64,000 nucleotides of DNA from Deltaproteobacteria bacterium (GCA_017992605.1 JAGOOG010000012.1:1-64000), one strand, 5' to 3'. Shown: positions 24,363 through 33,627, counted from the stretch's first letter. Notes: generated by a model from the letters alone, not told the origin. Numbers and translations are program-made.

Positions 24363-26543
24363 ATGAAGAATCTGAGCTTTGAAAAGAAAGACAACGGTGT
24401 GGCGGTCGTCACCATCGACTGCCCCGACTCCAGGGTGAACAAGGTCAGCAGCGGCCTGCTGGCGGAGATAGCTGGCCTGCTCGATGAGGTCGGCAGGGAC
24501 GGGACCATCAGAGGCATGGTCATCCTGAGCGGCAAGGACGACAACTTCGTGGTGGGTGCGGACGTGGACGAGCTCAACGCCATGAAGGGCAAGGATGAGG
24601 TTATCGCCTACATCACCAAGGCCCACGACGTCCTGAAACGGATCGAGGCGCTCCCCTTCCCGGTGGTATGCGGGATCCACGGGAACTGTCTCGGCGGCGG
24701 GCTCGAGCTCGCCCTGGTGGCGAATTACCGGATCGCCACCGACTCGCCCAAGACCACGCTCGGTCTTCCCGAGGTGCAGCTCGGCCTCATCCCGGCTGCA
24801 GGGGGAACCCAGCGGCTGCCCCGGCTCATCGGGCTCCAGAACGCCCTGCCGCTCATGCTCACCGGCAGGAACCTCAGGCCGAAGAAGGCACTCAAGATGG
24901 GCCTCGTGGACGAGGTGGTGATGTTCCACGGCATGAAGGACATAGCGGTCAAGAAGGCACTGGACCTTTCGTCAGGCACGGACCCTGCAAGGAAGAAAAG
25001 GCAGGGTCTCCAGCAGAAGGTGCTCGACGCAACCCTGAAACGGTTTATCGACGAGACGCCCGTGGGGCAGCGCATCGTGTTCAACCAGGCCCGCTCCCAG
25101 GTCCTCAGGCAGACCATGGGTCTCTATCCGGCCGCGCTGGCCATCATTTCGTCAGTGGAGTTCGGGCTCAAGCACGGCGTCGCCAAGGGGCTTGAAAACG
25201 ACATCAGGATCTTCGGCGAGCTCGTCATGGACGGCAAGTCAAAGGCGCTGCGGAGCCTCTTCGACGGCATGACGGCGCTGAAGAAGAATCCCTTCGAGGA
25301 GATGGCCAGGCCGGTCCGCAAGATCGGCGTTCTCGGCGCAGGCCTCATGGGACACGGCATCGCATCGGTATCCACCGGGGCGTGCGATACCATCCTCATC
25401 AAGGACGTCTCACTCGAGGCGGTGGCCAAGGGGATGAAGGAGATCTACAAGGGACTCGACAAGCGGTCTCGTTCCGGCGGCATCACGAACTTCGACCGCG
25501 ACGTACAGTACGGCAAGGTCATCGCATGCGACGACTACAGCCTGTTCGGCAGGACGGACATCGTCATCGAGGCGGTGTTCGAGGATCTCGCCCTCAAGCG
25601 TCGAATTCTCGCCGAGGTGGAGGCCGCCACGGGCGAGGATACGATCTTCGCGTCCAATACCTCGGCCCTGCCCATAACCCTCATAGCGGAGGGCAGCGCC
25701 CGCCCGGCAAACGTCATCGGCATGCACTACTTCTCTCCCGTGCCCAAGATGCCCCTGCTCGAGATCATCACCACCGAGGCAACCGCGGACTGGGTCAAGG
25801 CAACGGCCCTCGAGTTCGGGATCCAGCAGGGCAAGACCTGCATCGTGGTAAAGGACTGTCCGGGGTTCTACACCACCCGCATCCTGATACCCATGCTCAA
25901 TGAGTCCATGAAGCTCATCGAGGAAGGCGCCGACATCAAGGCCATCGACACTGCCATGAAGAGGTTCGGGTACCCGGTGGGCCCCGTCACACTGGTGGAC
26001 GAGCTCGGCATCGACGTGGCCGCCCACGTGGCCAAGGGCGAGGTGAAAAAGCTCTTCGATGCGCGTGGATTGAAGGCATCCGAGGGATACACCAAGCTTT
26101 TCGAGAAAGGGTACAAGGGCAGGAAGAACAGGAAGGGATTCTACCTTTACGAGGAACCCGGTAGAAAGGGGCTGCTCGCGTTGAAGAGGAAGAAAGGCGG
26201 CAAACCTGTCAACACGGAGGTCTACGAGATCCTCGGCGGAGCGCGCAGGGTATTTGCCGAAGAGGAGATCCAGGACCGCCTCTCCCTGGCCATGATCAAC
26301 GAGGCGGCGCTCTGTCTCCAGGAGGGCATCCTGTCCTGTGCCCGGGACGGCGACATCGGGGCCGTGTTCGGGCTGGGATTCCCGCCGTTTACCGGGGGGC
26401 CTTTCAGGTACGTCGACGCGGTGGGCGCCAAGACCCTCGTGGAAAAGATGAAACGCATGGAGCAGGGGTTCGGTGCCCTGTACAAGCCGGCGGACATCCT
26501 TGTCGACATGGCCGCCGGGGGAGCGAAGTTCCACCGTTCATAG
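24363..26543 (+). CDS. fadJ: Enoyl-CoA hydratase / 3-hydroxyacyl-CoA dehydrogenase fusion (FadJ/FadB type)
   Basis: 726 residues from the ATG at 24363, chosen because GGGAGG lies upstream; an ATG at 24345 overlaps the thiolase stop and is possible. N-terminal crotonase domain with oxyanion/catalytic motifs GNCLGGGLELALVANYRIA (Glu) and LGLPEVQLGLIPAAGGTQRLP (Glu). The NAD-binding 3-hydroxyacyl-CoA dehydrogenase domain follows from about residue 310: KIGVLGAGLMGHGIASV, FASNTSALPIT, and GMHYFSPVPKMPLLEII with the catalytic His. The C-terminal domain contains FGYPVGPVTLVDELGIDV, then GLGFPPFTGGPFRYVD. It catalyses hydration and oxidation of 2-enoyl-CoA and pairs with the thiolase just upstream. 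Confidence 0.94.
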   Translation: MKNLSFEKKDNGVAVVTIDCPDSRVNKVSSGLLAEIAGLLDEVGRDGTIRGMVILSGKDDNFVVGADVDELNAMKGKDEVIAYITKAHDVLKRIEALPFPVVCGIHGNCLGGGLELALVANYRIATDSPKTTLGLPEVQLGLIPAAGGTQRLPRLIGLQNALPLMLTGRNLRPKKALKMGLVDEVVMFHGMKDIAVKKALDLSSGTDPARKKRQGLQQKVLDATLKRFIDETPVGQRIVFNQARSQVLRQTMGLYPAALAIISSVEFGLKHGVAKGLENDIRIFGELVMDGKSKALRSLFDGMTALKKNPFEEMARPVRKIGVLGAGLMGHGIASVSTGACDTILIKDVSLEAVAKGMKEIYKGLDKRSRSGGITNFDRDVQYGKVIACDDYSLFGRTDIVIEAVFEDLALKRRILAEVEAATGEDTIFASNTSALPITLIAEGSARPANVIGMHYFSPVPKMPLLEIITTEATADWVKATALEFGIQQGKTCIVVKDCPGFYTTRILIPMLNESMKLIEEGADIKAIDTAMKRFGYPVGPVTLVDELGIDVAAHVAKGEVKKLFDARGLKASEGYTKLFEKGYKGRKNRKGFYLYEEPGRKGLLALKRKKGGKPVNTEVYEILGGARRVFAEEEIQDRLSLAMINEAALCLQEGILSCARDGDIGAVFGLGFPPFTGGPFRYVDAVGAKTLVEKMKRMEQGFGALYKPADILVDMAAGGAKFHRS

Positions 26544-26592
26544 GGCGTGACACGTTCGGTCCGTACCCGGTCTCCGTACGGCCTGAGAAACG

Positions 26593-26626
26593 AAGAGCCG
26601 CCGTGATGCTCATCACGGCGGCTCTT
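26593..26626. terminator. Bidirectional intrinsic terminator between fadJ and the GntR gene
   Basis: AAGAGCCGCCGTGAT (26593-26607) and ATCACGGCGGCTCTT (26612-26626) form a perfect 15-bp stem with a GCTC loop, between two convergent genes. The A- and T-containing stem base gives short U-runs in both directions. Confidence 0.85.
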
Positions 26627-26647
26627 TCACAGGAGGGTACTATATAC

Positions 26648-27406
26648 TCAGGAGACCGCGAGGGCCTTTTTCAGGGACTTCTTGAGATAGTCGATATGCT
26701 CGACGATGGCTGCGCTGGCCATGTCCGCGTTTCGCGCTTCGATGGCCCCGTAGATCGCGTGGAGCTGGTTCACGATGGTGCGGGAACTCCCCTCGATGGA
26801 TGAGAGCTTCTTTCTGCTGTAGGGGAGCGCACCGATGAGGATCGAGTTCACGGACTTGCGGATATGCATGAACAGGGTGTTTTTCGTGGATGCCAGCAGG
26901 GCGTTGAAGAATTCAGTATAGAGCTTGCCGCCCTCCTGGACGTCGTGGAGCACCCTGTCTTCGCCGATGGCCACCGCGCGGTCGTAGACCCGACGGAGGC
27001 CATCGAGGTCTTTCCTCGTCGCATGCCGGCAGGCGAGCCTCGCCGCCTCGGAGTCAAGGATCCTCCGCACGCACAGGAGTTCCCAGATCTTGGCGTGATC
27101 CACCTGCAGGATATCCTCGATGGTGCTCCTCGAGGATTGGGACGGGGAGTTGGCATACTTGCCTTTCCTGTGCCGCGATACCACGTAACCCTTCGCCTCG
27201 AGCAGTTTCATGGCCTCCCGCAGGGATATACGGCTGATGCGGAAGCGTTCGGTCATTTCCTGTTCCGAGGGGAGCCTGTCTCCCGGCTTGATCTTGCCCC
27301 TGCGTATAAGGTCGATGATCTGCTCAGCCACCAGCGTGGGTATGGCCGGTGACTTGCGTATGGGCGAGATGAGGTTCCCTTTTGTTTCCATGATCGGTCC
27401 AGACAT
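26648..27406 (-). CDS. FadR-subfamily GntR transcriptional regulator
   Basis: 252 residues. N-terminal winged helix (about residues 20-85): VAEQIIDLIRRGKIKPGDRLPSEQEMTERF, then RISRISLREAMKLLEAKGYV. C-terminal FCD ligand domain: IWELLCVRRILDSEAARLACRHAT, then EGGKLYTEFFNALLAST and the metal-ligand-like His in AIVEHIDYL. It is convergent with the beta-oxidation cluster, and FadR-like boxes occur both in its own promoter and in front of the acyl-CoA ligase gene. A likely acyl-CoA-responsive repressor of that cluster; FCD regulators commonly bind organic acids. The start at 27406 is preferred by default, with 27391 as an alternative. Confidence 0.88.
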   Translation of the reverse strand: MSGPIMETKGNLISPIRKSPAIPTLVAEQIIDLIRRGKIKPGDRLPSEQEMTERFRISRISLREAMKLLEAKGYVVSRHRKGKYANSPSQSSRSTIEDILQVDHAKIWELLCVRRILDSEAARLACRHATRKDLDGLRRVYDRAVAIGEDRVLHDVQEGGKLYTEFFNALLASTKNTLFMHIRKSVNSILIGALPYSRKKLSSIEGSSRTIVNQLHAIYGAIEARNADMASAAIVEHIDYLKKSLKKALAVS

Positions 27407-27412
27407 GTTATC

Positions 27413-27435
27413 GTATTATTGACATACTATAATAC
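27413..27435. promoter_or_regulatory. Autoregulatory operator candidate of the GntR gene
   Basis: GTATTAT (27413-27419) and ATAATAC (27429-27435) form a perfect 7-bp inverted repeat with a 9-base spacer. The centre (TTGACATACTA, 27419-27429) matches T-N-G-T-N3-A-C-N-A with one mismatch. It covers the -10 and start of the regulator's predicted promoter. Confidence 0.55.
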
Positions 27436-27454
27436 AAAGTGAAACGAGAATCAA
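27426..27454 (-). promoter_or_regulatory. Promoter of the FadR-type regulator gene
   Basis: Minus strand TTGATT (27454-27449), 17 bases, TATAGT (27431-27426). Predicted start near 27419, inside the inverted repeat 27413-27435. Confidence 0.6.
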
Positions 27455-27652
27455 CCGAAAAGCGAACACCGTGAAGATATATCGCAGTCGGACATGAAGA
27501 CCTCGGTCCTGCCTGTCAGCGTGTTCGGAAATCTTCCAAAGAATGTCCTTGTGACATGAATATCCTTGGTGTATTTTCTATCCCGCACTGAATCGATCAT
27601 GTCTTGCACAACGGATTTCCTACCAAGGGAATGACATCTGCGCGGGGGAGTT

Positions 27653-29173
27653 ATGGCTTCACGGATCGGCTTCGACAACGAGCGTTATCTGCAGGAACAG
27701 ACGCGGTGTATCCTCGAGCGGGTACAACGGTTCGACAACAAGCTTTACCTCGAGTTCGGGGGCAAGCTCATGTACGACTACCATGCCGCACGGGTCCTGC
27801 CCGGCTATGACCCGAACGTGAAGATGAGGCTCCTGCACGGGCTGCGAGACAAGGCAGACATCATCCTGTGTATCTTTGCGGGTGATATCGAGCGCAAGAA
27901 GATCCGGGCCGATTTCGGTATCACGTACGACTCCGATGCCATGAAGCTCATCGACGATCTCAAAGGATGGGGCATTCATGTGGTCGGGGTCGTCATCACC
28001 CGGTTCGAGGGCCAGCCTTCTGCGAACCTGTTCAAGAACAAGCTCGAGCGGAGAGGCATCAGGGTCTACACCCACCGCTACACCAAGGGATATCCCACGG
28101 ACGTGGACCTCATCGTGAGCGAGGAGGGATACGGTGCCAACGAGTACATCGAGACCGACAAGCCCCTGGTCATCGTAACGGGTCCCGGACCAGGCAGCGG
28201 CAAGCTTGCCACGTGCCTCTCCCAGTTCTACCACGACCACCAACACGGGGTGCACTCGGGTTATGCCAAGTTCGAGACCTTCCCCATCTGGAACCTGCCG
28301 CTCAAGCACCCCGTCAATGTGGCCTACGAAGCCGCCACCGCCGATATCGGGGACTTCAATCTCATCGATCCCTTCCACCTGGAAGCGTACGGAAAGACCG
28401 CGGTGAACTATAACCGCGACGTGGAGGCGTTCCCCGTACTCAGGCGCATCCTTGAGCGTATCACCGGCATGGAGGCCTTTTACCGTTCACCTACCGATAT
28501 GGGCGTGAACCGGGCCGGGTTCGCCATCATGGACGACGAGGAGGTGCAGGAGGCGGCCAGGCAGGAGATTCTCAGGCGCTACTTCCGCTACCAGTGCGAA
28601 TACGCCCTGGGCTTCGCCGAGAAGGGGACGCTCCAGCGGGTTGAGCTCCTGGTGAAGGAGTTCGACCTCAAGCCCGAAGACCGCAGTGTCGTGGGACCGG
28701 CGCGGGAAGCAGCCACCAGCGCCGTGCACAACCCGGAAAAAGGCAATGAAGGGATCTACTGCGGTTCGGCAGTGGAACTCAGGGACGGCACCATCATCAC
28801 GGGGTGCAACTCTCCCTTCATGCATGCGGCATCAAGCCTGATACTCAAGGCAGTCAAGCATCTGGCGGAGATACCCCCCCGGCTTGACCTGCTCCCGCCC
28901 GTCATCACCGAGTCGGTGCGCAACTTCAAGACCGAGATCCTCAACGAGAAGAGCGTAAGCCTGGATCTGGAGGAGACCCTCGTGGCGCTGAGCATCTCCG
29001 CCACCACGAACCCGGCGGCGCGGCTTGCCCTGGAAAAGGTCAAGGAGCTCAAGGGCTGCGAGGTGCACATTACCCACATGCCCACGCCGGGAGATGAGGC
29101 CGGACTGCGCAAGCTCGGGCTGAACGTGACGAGCGATCCCAACTTCGCCACGAAGGACCTGTTCATATCGTGA
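27653..29173 (+). CDS. DUF1846 (UPF0371) domain protein
   Basis: 506 residues, the usual DUF1846 length. GGGGGAG precedes the ATG. Diagnostic stretches: GFDNERYLQEQTRCILERV, LYLEFGGKLMYDYHAARVLPGYDP, DIILCIFAGDIERKKIRADFGITYD, VIVTGPGPGSGKLATCLSQ (a P-loop-like glycine-rich turn) and GTIITGCNSPFMHAASSLILKAVKHLA. The family is widespread in Firmicutes and some anaerobes; its biochemical role is unproven. A weak promoter (TTGTGA 27549-27554, 17 bases, TATTTT 27572-27577) is visible. It stands alone between a regulator and the convergent S1-repeat gene. Confidence 0.9.
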   Translation: MASRIGFDNERYLQEQTRCILERVQRFDNKLYLEFGGKLMYDYHAARVLPGYDPNVKMRLLHGLRDKADIILCIFAGDIERKKIRADFGITYDSDAMKLIDDLKGWGIHVVGVVITRFEGQPSANLFKNKLERRGIRVYTHRYTKGYPTDVDLIVSEEGYGANEYIETDKPLVIVTGPGPGSGKLATCLSQFYHDHQHGVHSGYAKFETFPIWNLPLKHPVNVAYEAATADIGDFNLIDPFHLEAYGKTAVNYNRDVEAFPVLRRILERITGMEAFYRSPTDMGVNRAGFAIMDDEEVQEAARQEILRRYFRYQCEYALGFAEKGTLQRVELLVKEFDLKPEDRSVVGPAREAATSAVHNPEKGNEGIYCGSAVELRDGTIITGCNSPFMHAASSLILKAVKHLAEIPPRLDLLPPVITESVRNFKTEILNEKSVSLDLEETLVALSISATTNPAARLALEKVKELKGCEVHITHMPTPGDEAGLRKLGLNVTSDPNFATKDLFIS

Positions 29174-29190
29174 TGCGAAGGGGGAAGAGG

Positions 29191-30642
29191 TTATTTCTTT
29201 TTTTTGTCCAGGGCCTTCTGCAGCTTGTCTCCGAGGGAGCTGAACGACCCCTTTGACTCCCCTGTCCTGGTGAACCTGGTCCAGTCCCCCTCCTCGTTTC
29301 TGTCGCCCGGGGCAAGGGAGATCTTCCGCTGGTCGGCGTCGACCCGTTCGACGGTAACGGTGATGGCATCGCCCTCGCGCATTTTGTCCAGCGCCGCCGC
29401 GTCATGGTGCTGGGCCATGACCGATCTCGGCAGGAGCCCGGTGACGCCGGGTTCGAGCCTGACGAAGTAGCCGAAACGCTCCTTTTTCTCCAGGACTCCG
29501 GACACCACCTGCTCCGGCCTGTACCTCTGCGCGATGCCGATCCACGGGTCTCCCTCGGCCTCCTTCATGGATAGGGAGATCTTTCTGGATTCCGGCGAGA
29601 TGTCCTTGATCATGACGTCCACCTCGTCACCGGGGCCTACCAGGTCTTCGGGCCTTTTCACCCGCTTCGTGTAGCTCATTTCCGATATGTGCACGAGGCC
29701 CTCGAGGCCGGGGGCTATCTCCACGAACACCCCGAAGTCGGCGATGCGGGTGACCTTCGCACGCAGGCGGTCGCCGGGTTTGAAACGGTTCAGCACTGTG
29801 TTCCATGGGTCTTCCTCGAGCTGCTTCATGGACAGCGAGATCCGTTTCCTGCCGGACTTCTCATCGTCCTCCACGGAAAGGACCTTGACCTCGATCTTCT
29901 CCCCGATATGGAGGATGTCCTCGGGGGAGAGGGTCCTGGACCAGCTCATCTCGGACACGTGCACCATGCCCTCGATCCCTTCCGCGAGCTCCACCAGGGC
30001 GCCGTAGGGCATGATCCTGGATACCGTCCCCTCGAGCACGGCACCGGCCTGCATGGTGCCGAAGAATGCCTCCTTCGCCGCCAGGCGCTCCTGCTCGAGC
30101 AGGGTCCTGCGGGAGACGATTATGTTGCTGGCGTCTTCCTCGAGTTCGGTGATGAGGAAGAGGTATGTCCTGCCGACGTGTATGTTCGGGTCTTCAACCC
30201 GGTACAGGTCCATCTGGCTGAAGGGGCAGAATGCCCTTCTCTTGACCACTTCCACCCGGTAGCCGCCCTTGACCTGTTCCAGAACCTTGCCCTCGATGGG
30301 CACGCCTTTTTCCAGGGCTTCCTGGAGAATGGCCAGCCCGCCGATGCCCGAGATGGCCTTGCTCAGCCTTATCTCACCGCCCTTCTTCGACATGACGAAG
30401 GCATCGATGGTGTCGCCGACCTCGAAGGGAATGGACCCGTCCTCGCCCGCCAGTTCGGCACGCTCGATGACTCCGTCGAGCTTATGCCCGGTATCAACGA
30501 AGATGTGCTCCCTGCCGATGGACAGTATTCTGCCCTTGATCCGGTCCCCCACCTGGATGGATGCCTGCTGCTCCCTGTCATAGGCCTCGAGCAGCTCCGC
30601 CATGGTTGTCGTGTCGTCGTCCGAATGATTGTCCTGTGTCAT
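29191..30642 (-). CDS. S1 RNA-binding repeat protein (ribosomal protein S1 family)
   Basis: 483 residues with an acidic N-terminus and five S1/OB domains at about residues 30-100, 112-180, 205-277, 290-360 and 375-445. Repeats 3 and 4 are canonical: GTVSRIMPYGALVELAEGIEG, then MVHVSEMSW, and AKVTRIADFGVFVEIAPGLEG, then LVHISEMSY, each followed by GRKRISLSMKQ/SRKISLSMKE. A Lys-rich tail (LQKALDKKKK) ends the protein. It is shorter than E. coli S1 (557, six domains), so it may be the main S1 of this lineage or a second S1-like translation or RNA-binding factor. GAGG lies upstream of the ATG. Confidence 0.87.
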   Translation of the reverse strand: MTQDNHSDDDTTTMAELLEAYDREQQASIQVGDRIKGRILSIGREHIFVDTGHKLDGVIERAELAGEDGSIPFEVGDTIDAFVMSKKGGEIRLSKAISGIGGLAILQEALEKGVPIEGKVLEQVKGGYRVEVVKRRAFCPFSQMDLYRVEDPNIHVGRTYLFLITELEEDASNIIVSRRTLLEQERLAAKEAFFGTMQAGAVLEGTVSRIMPYGALVELAEGIEGMVHVSEMSWSRTLSPEDILHIGEKIEVKVLSVEDDEKSGRKRISLSMKQLEEDPWNTVLNRFKPGDRLRAKVTRIADFGVFVEIAPGLEGLVHISEMSYTKRVKRPEDLVGPGDEVDVMIKDISPESRKISLSMKEAEGDPWIGIAQRYRPEQVVSGVLEKKERFGYFVRLEPGVTGLLPRSVMAQHHDAAALDKMREGDAITVTVERVDADQRKISLAPGDRNEEGDWTRFTRTGESKGSFSSLGDKLQKALDKKKK

Positions 30643-30758
30643 ATATGACCTCGAGCGTCTCCGGTTTGATCAGGTAGAAGGATGGTATAGAGGAATTCTC
30701 CACAGGAGTAAATGGGAAACTCGAGCGGTTTCGGAAGATCGGTGGGCGAGGTGTCCTT

Positions 30759-31715
30759 TCAGAGAATGGTGAGCCACCGGTATTCCCGGACATGGTCCAG
30801 AAACTCGTATATGAGGTCCTGCTTGTCGGTGGAGCAGGCCCGGCTGGAGAAGACAAACCGCCAGCAGGGGAGCATTTCACCGCCCAGCATGTCGACGAGA
30901 GCACCGCTTCGAGTGATCCTGCCCTGCGCTCGCGCCACCCTGACAAGATGGGAGAACCGGATTGTGTACTCGCTGTGGGCATGGAGCCGTATCTCCCTGG
31001 GGAAGGAATCCAGCGAGAGGCCCCGGGCAAGATACGGCATAGCATCGGGTATGATGGGGTCACTCGAGTGCTCGCTGATGAAGACGGGGACACCGAAACT
31101 GCACAGGGCCTCCACCATCCTGATGGCGCCGATATTCAGATTGAAGGGTTTTTCTCCGGGCATGTCCAGTCCATAGGCATCTACGAGGGAAAGGGCATCG
31201 GGCGGCAGGTCGTGGGGATCGATCTCGGTCGCCGTATCGAGATCGCCGATGACCTCGTTCACGATGATGAGGTCGAGGCTTCCCCTGACAACCGGCATTT
31301 CATGGACGTCCGCCTGTATGAAGGCAACCTTTTCCGAATGGTCTCTCAGCCTCTGCCGCTGCCTTTTCAGCAGCCGGGGAGAGAGGTCCATCATGAAGAC
31401 CCTGTGTACCAGGGCGCCGTGGGATGAGAGGAGTCCCTCCATGAGGCTGCCGTAGCCGCCCCCGATTTCGAGGATCGTCGCCCCGGGGTTGAGCACCCCG
31501 GATTCCAGGAGGGAATCACCCAGCATGGCCCCGTAACTTTTTGAGTATCCGAGGGCCCGGGCATAAGGGCTGGCAGGGCTCGCCAGGGTTTCGCAGATGG
31601 TGAGTTCCTTCATGAGGTCAACGGGGATCTCTCTATGGAAACCGCGGGTGCTGTTCATGCCCATGGCATTCGATCTATACAGGAATTGACCCCATTCATT
31701 CAAGTACGAATGCAT
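30759..31715 (-). CDS. SAM-dependent methyltransferase-like protein
   Basis: 318 residues. Class I methyltransferase motif I is seen as ATILEIGGGYGSLMEGLL (about residue 80), followed by VHRVFMMDLSPRLLKRQRQRL, VAFIQADVHEMPVVRGSLDLIIVNEVIGDL (motifs II-IV). The C-terminal half has no family motif I recognise. The substrate is unknown. It lies divergent from the degP-like gene with overlapping upstream regions and follows no obvious Shine-Dalgarno, so the start is uncertain; ATGs 17 and 19 codons in (MGMNSTRGF) are alternatives. Confidence 0.75.
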   Translation of the reverse strand: MHSYLNEWGQFLYRSNAMGMNSTRGFHREIPVDLMKELTICETLASPASPYARALGYSKSYGAMLGDSLLESGVLNPGATILEIGGGYGSLMEGLLSSHGALVHRVFMMDLSPRLLKRQRQRLRDHSEKVAFIQADVHEMPVVRGSLDLIIVNEVIGDLDTATEIDPHDLPPDALSLVDAYGLDMPGEKPFNLNIGAIRMVEALCSFGVPVFISEHSSDPIIPDAMPYLARGLSLDSFPREIRLHAHSEYTIRFSHLVRVARAQGRITRSGALVDMLGGEMLPCWRFVFSSRACSTDKQDLIYEFLDHVREYRWLTIL

Positions 31716-31768
31716 TGATAGCCGGTGTTTTCTGTGTTATGTGCGCACCAGGAAAAGGAGGGACAGCT

Positions 31769-33148
31769 ATGGCGAGGACGAAGGTGTGCGTGGTCTTCAC
31801 AGCCCTGGTGTTCTGTATCTCAGGTATCGCTTCAGCCGAGCAGCCCAACCCCTATGAGGGGGACTGGGTAGCCGATATCGCGGCGGAGGTTCTCCCCTCG
31901 GTGGTGAATATATCGTCCATGAAGACGGTGGCGCAGCAGTCTCCCCTCTTCTCGGATCCCTTCTTCAGGGAATTCTTCGGCGGCGGAATACCACGGGAGC
32001 GGGTCCAGCGAGCCTTGGGCTCGGGGGTCATCGTGTCCTCGGACGGCTATATCGTGACCAACAACCACGTGGTGGGAGGCGCCGACAAGGTGGAGGTGAG
32101 ACTGTCCGATGCCAGGGTCTTTCAGGCTGTCATCGTGGGAACGGACCCCAAGAGCGATCTCGCCGTCATCAAGATCAGCAAGACAGGGCTGCCGGCCATC
32201 AAGATAGGAGATTCTTCAAAGCTGCGTATAGGTGATTTCGTCCTGGCGGTCGGAAACCCCTTCGGTCTTGAACAGACCGTGACCATGGGCATCATCAGTG
32301 CACTAGGGAGATCGGGCCTCGGCATCACCGACTACGAAAATTTCATCCAGACCGATGCTGCCATCAATCCCGGCAATTCCGGAGGGGCCCTCGTGAACAT
32401 GAGGGGTGAGCTCATCGGGATCAACACGGCCATTCTCTCCCGCACCGGGGGCAACGTGGGTATTGGGTTCGCCATTCCAGTCAACCTCGCCATGAGCATC
32501 AAGCAGAGCATCGACAAGTACGGCAAGGTCGTCAGAGGGTGGCTCGGGGTCATGGTACAGGAGATTACCCCGGAGCTTGCCCAGTCCCTGGGCCTCGCTT
32601 CCGTCAAGGGTGCACTCATCAACGAGGTGATGAAGGGGTCGCCCTCGGAAAAGTCGGGCATAAAGAGGGGAGACGTCATTGTCGCGATCGACGGTCAACC
32701 AGTGAACAACTCGGCAACCATGCGGTTCCTGATTTCCGAGGTCATGCCTGGTACCATGGTGAAGGTGAAGGTTATCCGGGACGGGAAGGAGAGGGTATTC
32801 CCGGTGGTCATAGGCGACCTCGCCAGGGCCCAGGTGCCAGAACATCAGATACTGATAAAGGACAACCGGTTTCTGGAAGGTGCCACGGTGGCCGATCTCT
32901 CTCCGGCCACGCGGGAGACCATGGAGGTCGATGCGAAGGTGCAGGGTGTCATGGTGATCGATGTGGCCAACAACTCGGCTGCCGCTAGGACGGGCCTCAA
33001 GCCCGGCGATGTCATCCTCTCCATAAACAGCAGGAATACGAGGAACCTCAAGGAATTCGAACAGGTCATCGGCACCCTCAAGGGTGTCAAGATGAGCATC
33101 AGTATTTACCGGGAAGGCATGGTCATGACCATGACCATCATCAGATAG
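31769..33148 (+). CDS. DegP/HtrA-family periplasmic serine protease
   Basis: 459 residues from the ATG at 31769, preceded by AGGAGGGAC and opening a signal peptide (MARTKVCVVFTALVFCISG, then IASA). Trypsin-like domain with catalytic triad His in IVTNNHVVGGA, Asp in PKSDLAVIKI and Ser in PGNSGGALVN. Two PDZ domains follow: GWLGVMVQEITPELAQ with GVIVAID-type sequence, and a second one around KVQGVMVIDVANNSAAARTGLKPGD. It degrades or refolds misfolded envelope proteins. The next gene, dtd, starts 27 bases after its stop. Confidence 0.93.
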   Translation: MARTKVCVVFTALVFCISGIASAEQPNPYEGDWVADIAAEVLPSVVNISSMKTVAQQSPLFSDPFFREFFGGGIPRERVQRALGSGVIVSSDGYIVTNNHVVGGADKVEVRLSDARVFQAVIVGTDPKSDLAVIKISKTGLPAIKIGDSSKLRIGDFVLAVGNPFGLEQTVTMGIISALGRSGLGITDYENFIQTDAAINPGNSGGALVNMRGELIGINTAILSRTGGNVGIGFAIPVNLAMSIKQSIDKYGKVVRGWLGVMVQEITPELAQSLGLASVKGALINEVMKGSPSEKSGIKRGDVIVAIDGQPVNNSATMRFLISEVMPGTMVKVKVIRDGKERVFPVVIGDLARAQVPEHQILIKDNRFLEGATVADLSPATRETMEVDAKVQGVMVIDVANNSAAARTGLKPGDVILSINSRNTRNLKEFEQVIGTLKGVKMSISIYREGMVMTMTIIR

Positions 33149-33174
33149 TGCATGAGCGCAAAGGAATAGGCGCC

Positions 33175-33627
33175 ATGAGGGCCGTTGTCCAGAGGGTGAC
33201 GAGCGCCGGGGTGACCGTGCAGGGTGTCGAGGTCTCCCGCATCGGAAGGGGCCTGTGCTGCCTCATCGGCATCGAGGTCGACGACGGTCCCGACGACCTT
33301 GACTATATCGCCAGAAAGATCGTGGGACTGAGGGTCTTCGACGACGCGGCGGGGATCATGAACTGCGATATCACTGCGGCGGCAGGCGACCTCCTGCTCA
33401 TCTCCCAGTTCACGCTGCTTGGCGATGCCCGGAAGGGCAGGAGGCCCTCGTACTCACGGGCTGAACCCCCCGAAAGCGCCAGGAAAAAGTTCGAGGATTT
33501 TCTCGCGCTGGTGAAAGGAGTCTTTGCAGGAACTGTGGAGACCGGACAGTTCCAGGCCATGATGGAGATCTCGATCGTCAACCATGGCCCGGTCACTATC
33601 CTGCTCGACAGCAGAAAGCTCTTCTAG
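33175..33627 (+). CDS. dtd: D-aminoacyl-tRNA deacylase
   Basis: 150 residues from the ATG at 33175 (MRAVVQRVTSAGVTVQG), the normal family length and start; AAAGGAATAGG lies upstream. Catalytic motifs SQFTLLGDARKGRRPSY and the Gly-cisPro loop NHGPVTILLDS are intact. It hydrolyses D-aminoacyl- and Gly-tRNA mischarged species in the cytoplasm. Convergent with thioredoxin, with stops only 11 bases apart. Confidence 0.95.
   Translation: MRAVVQRVTSAGVTVQGVEVSRIGRGLCCLIGIEVDDGPDDLDYIARKIVGLRVFDDAAGIMNCDITAAAGDLLLISQFTLLGDARKGRRPSYSRAEPPESARKKFEDFLALVKGVFAGTVETGQFQAMMEISIVNHGPVTILLDSRKLF

Noticed and set aside
25410-26534. A 374-codon minus-strand open frame opposite fadJ
   Set aside because: It is a composition shadow of the fadJ frame, without recognisable domains.
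27451-27678. A 75-codon minus-strand frame between the GntR regulator and DUF1846 genes
   Set aside because: No ribosome site, no signal or domain, and it overlaps the DUF1846 start and the region upstream of the regulator promoter.
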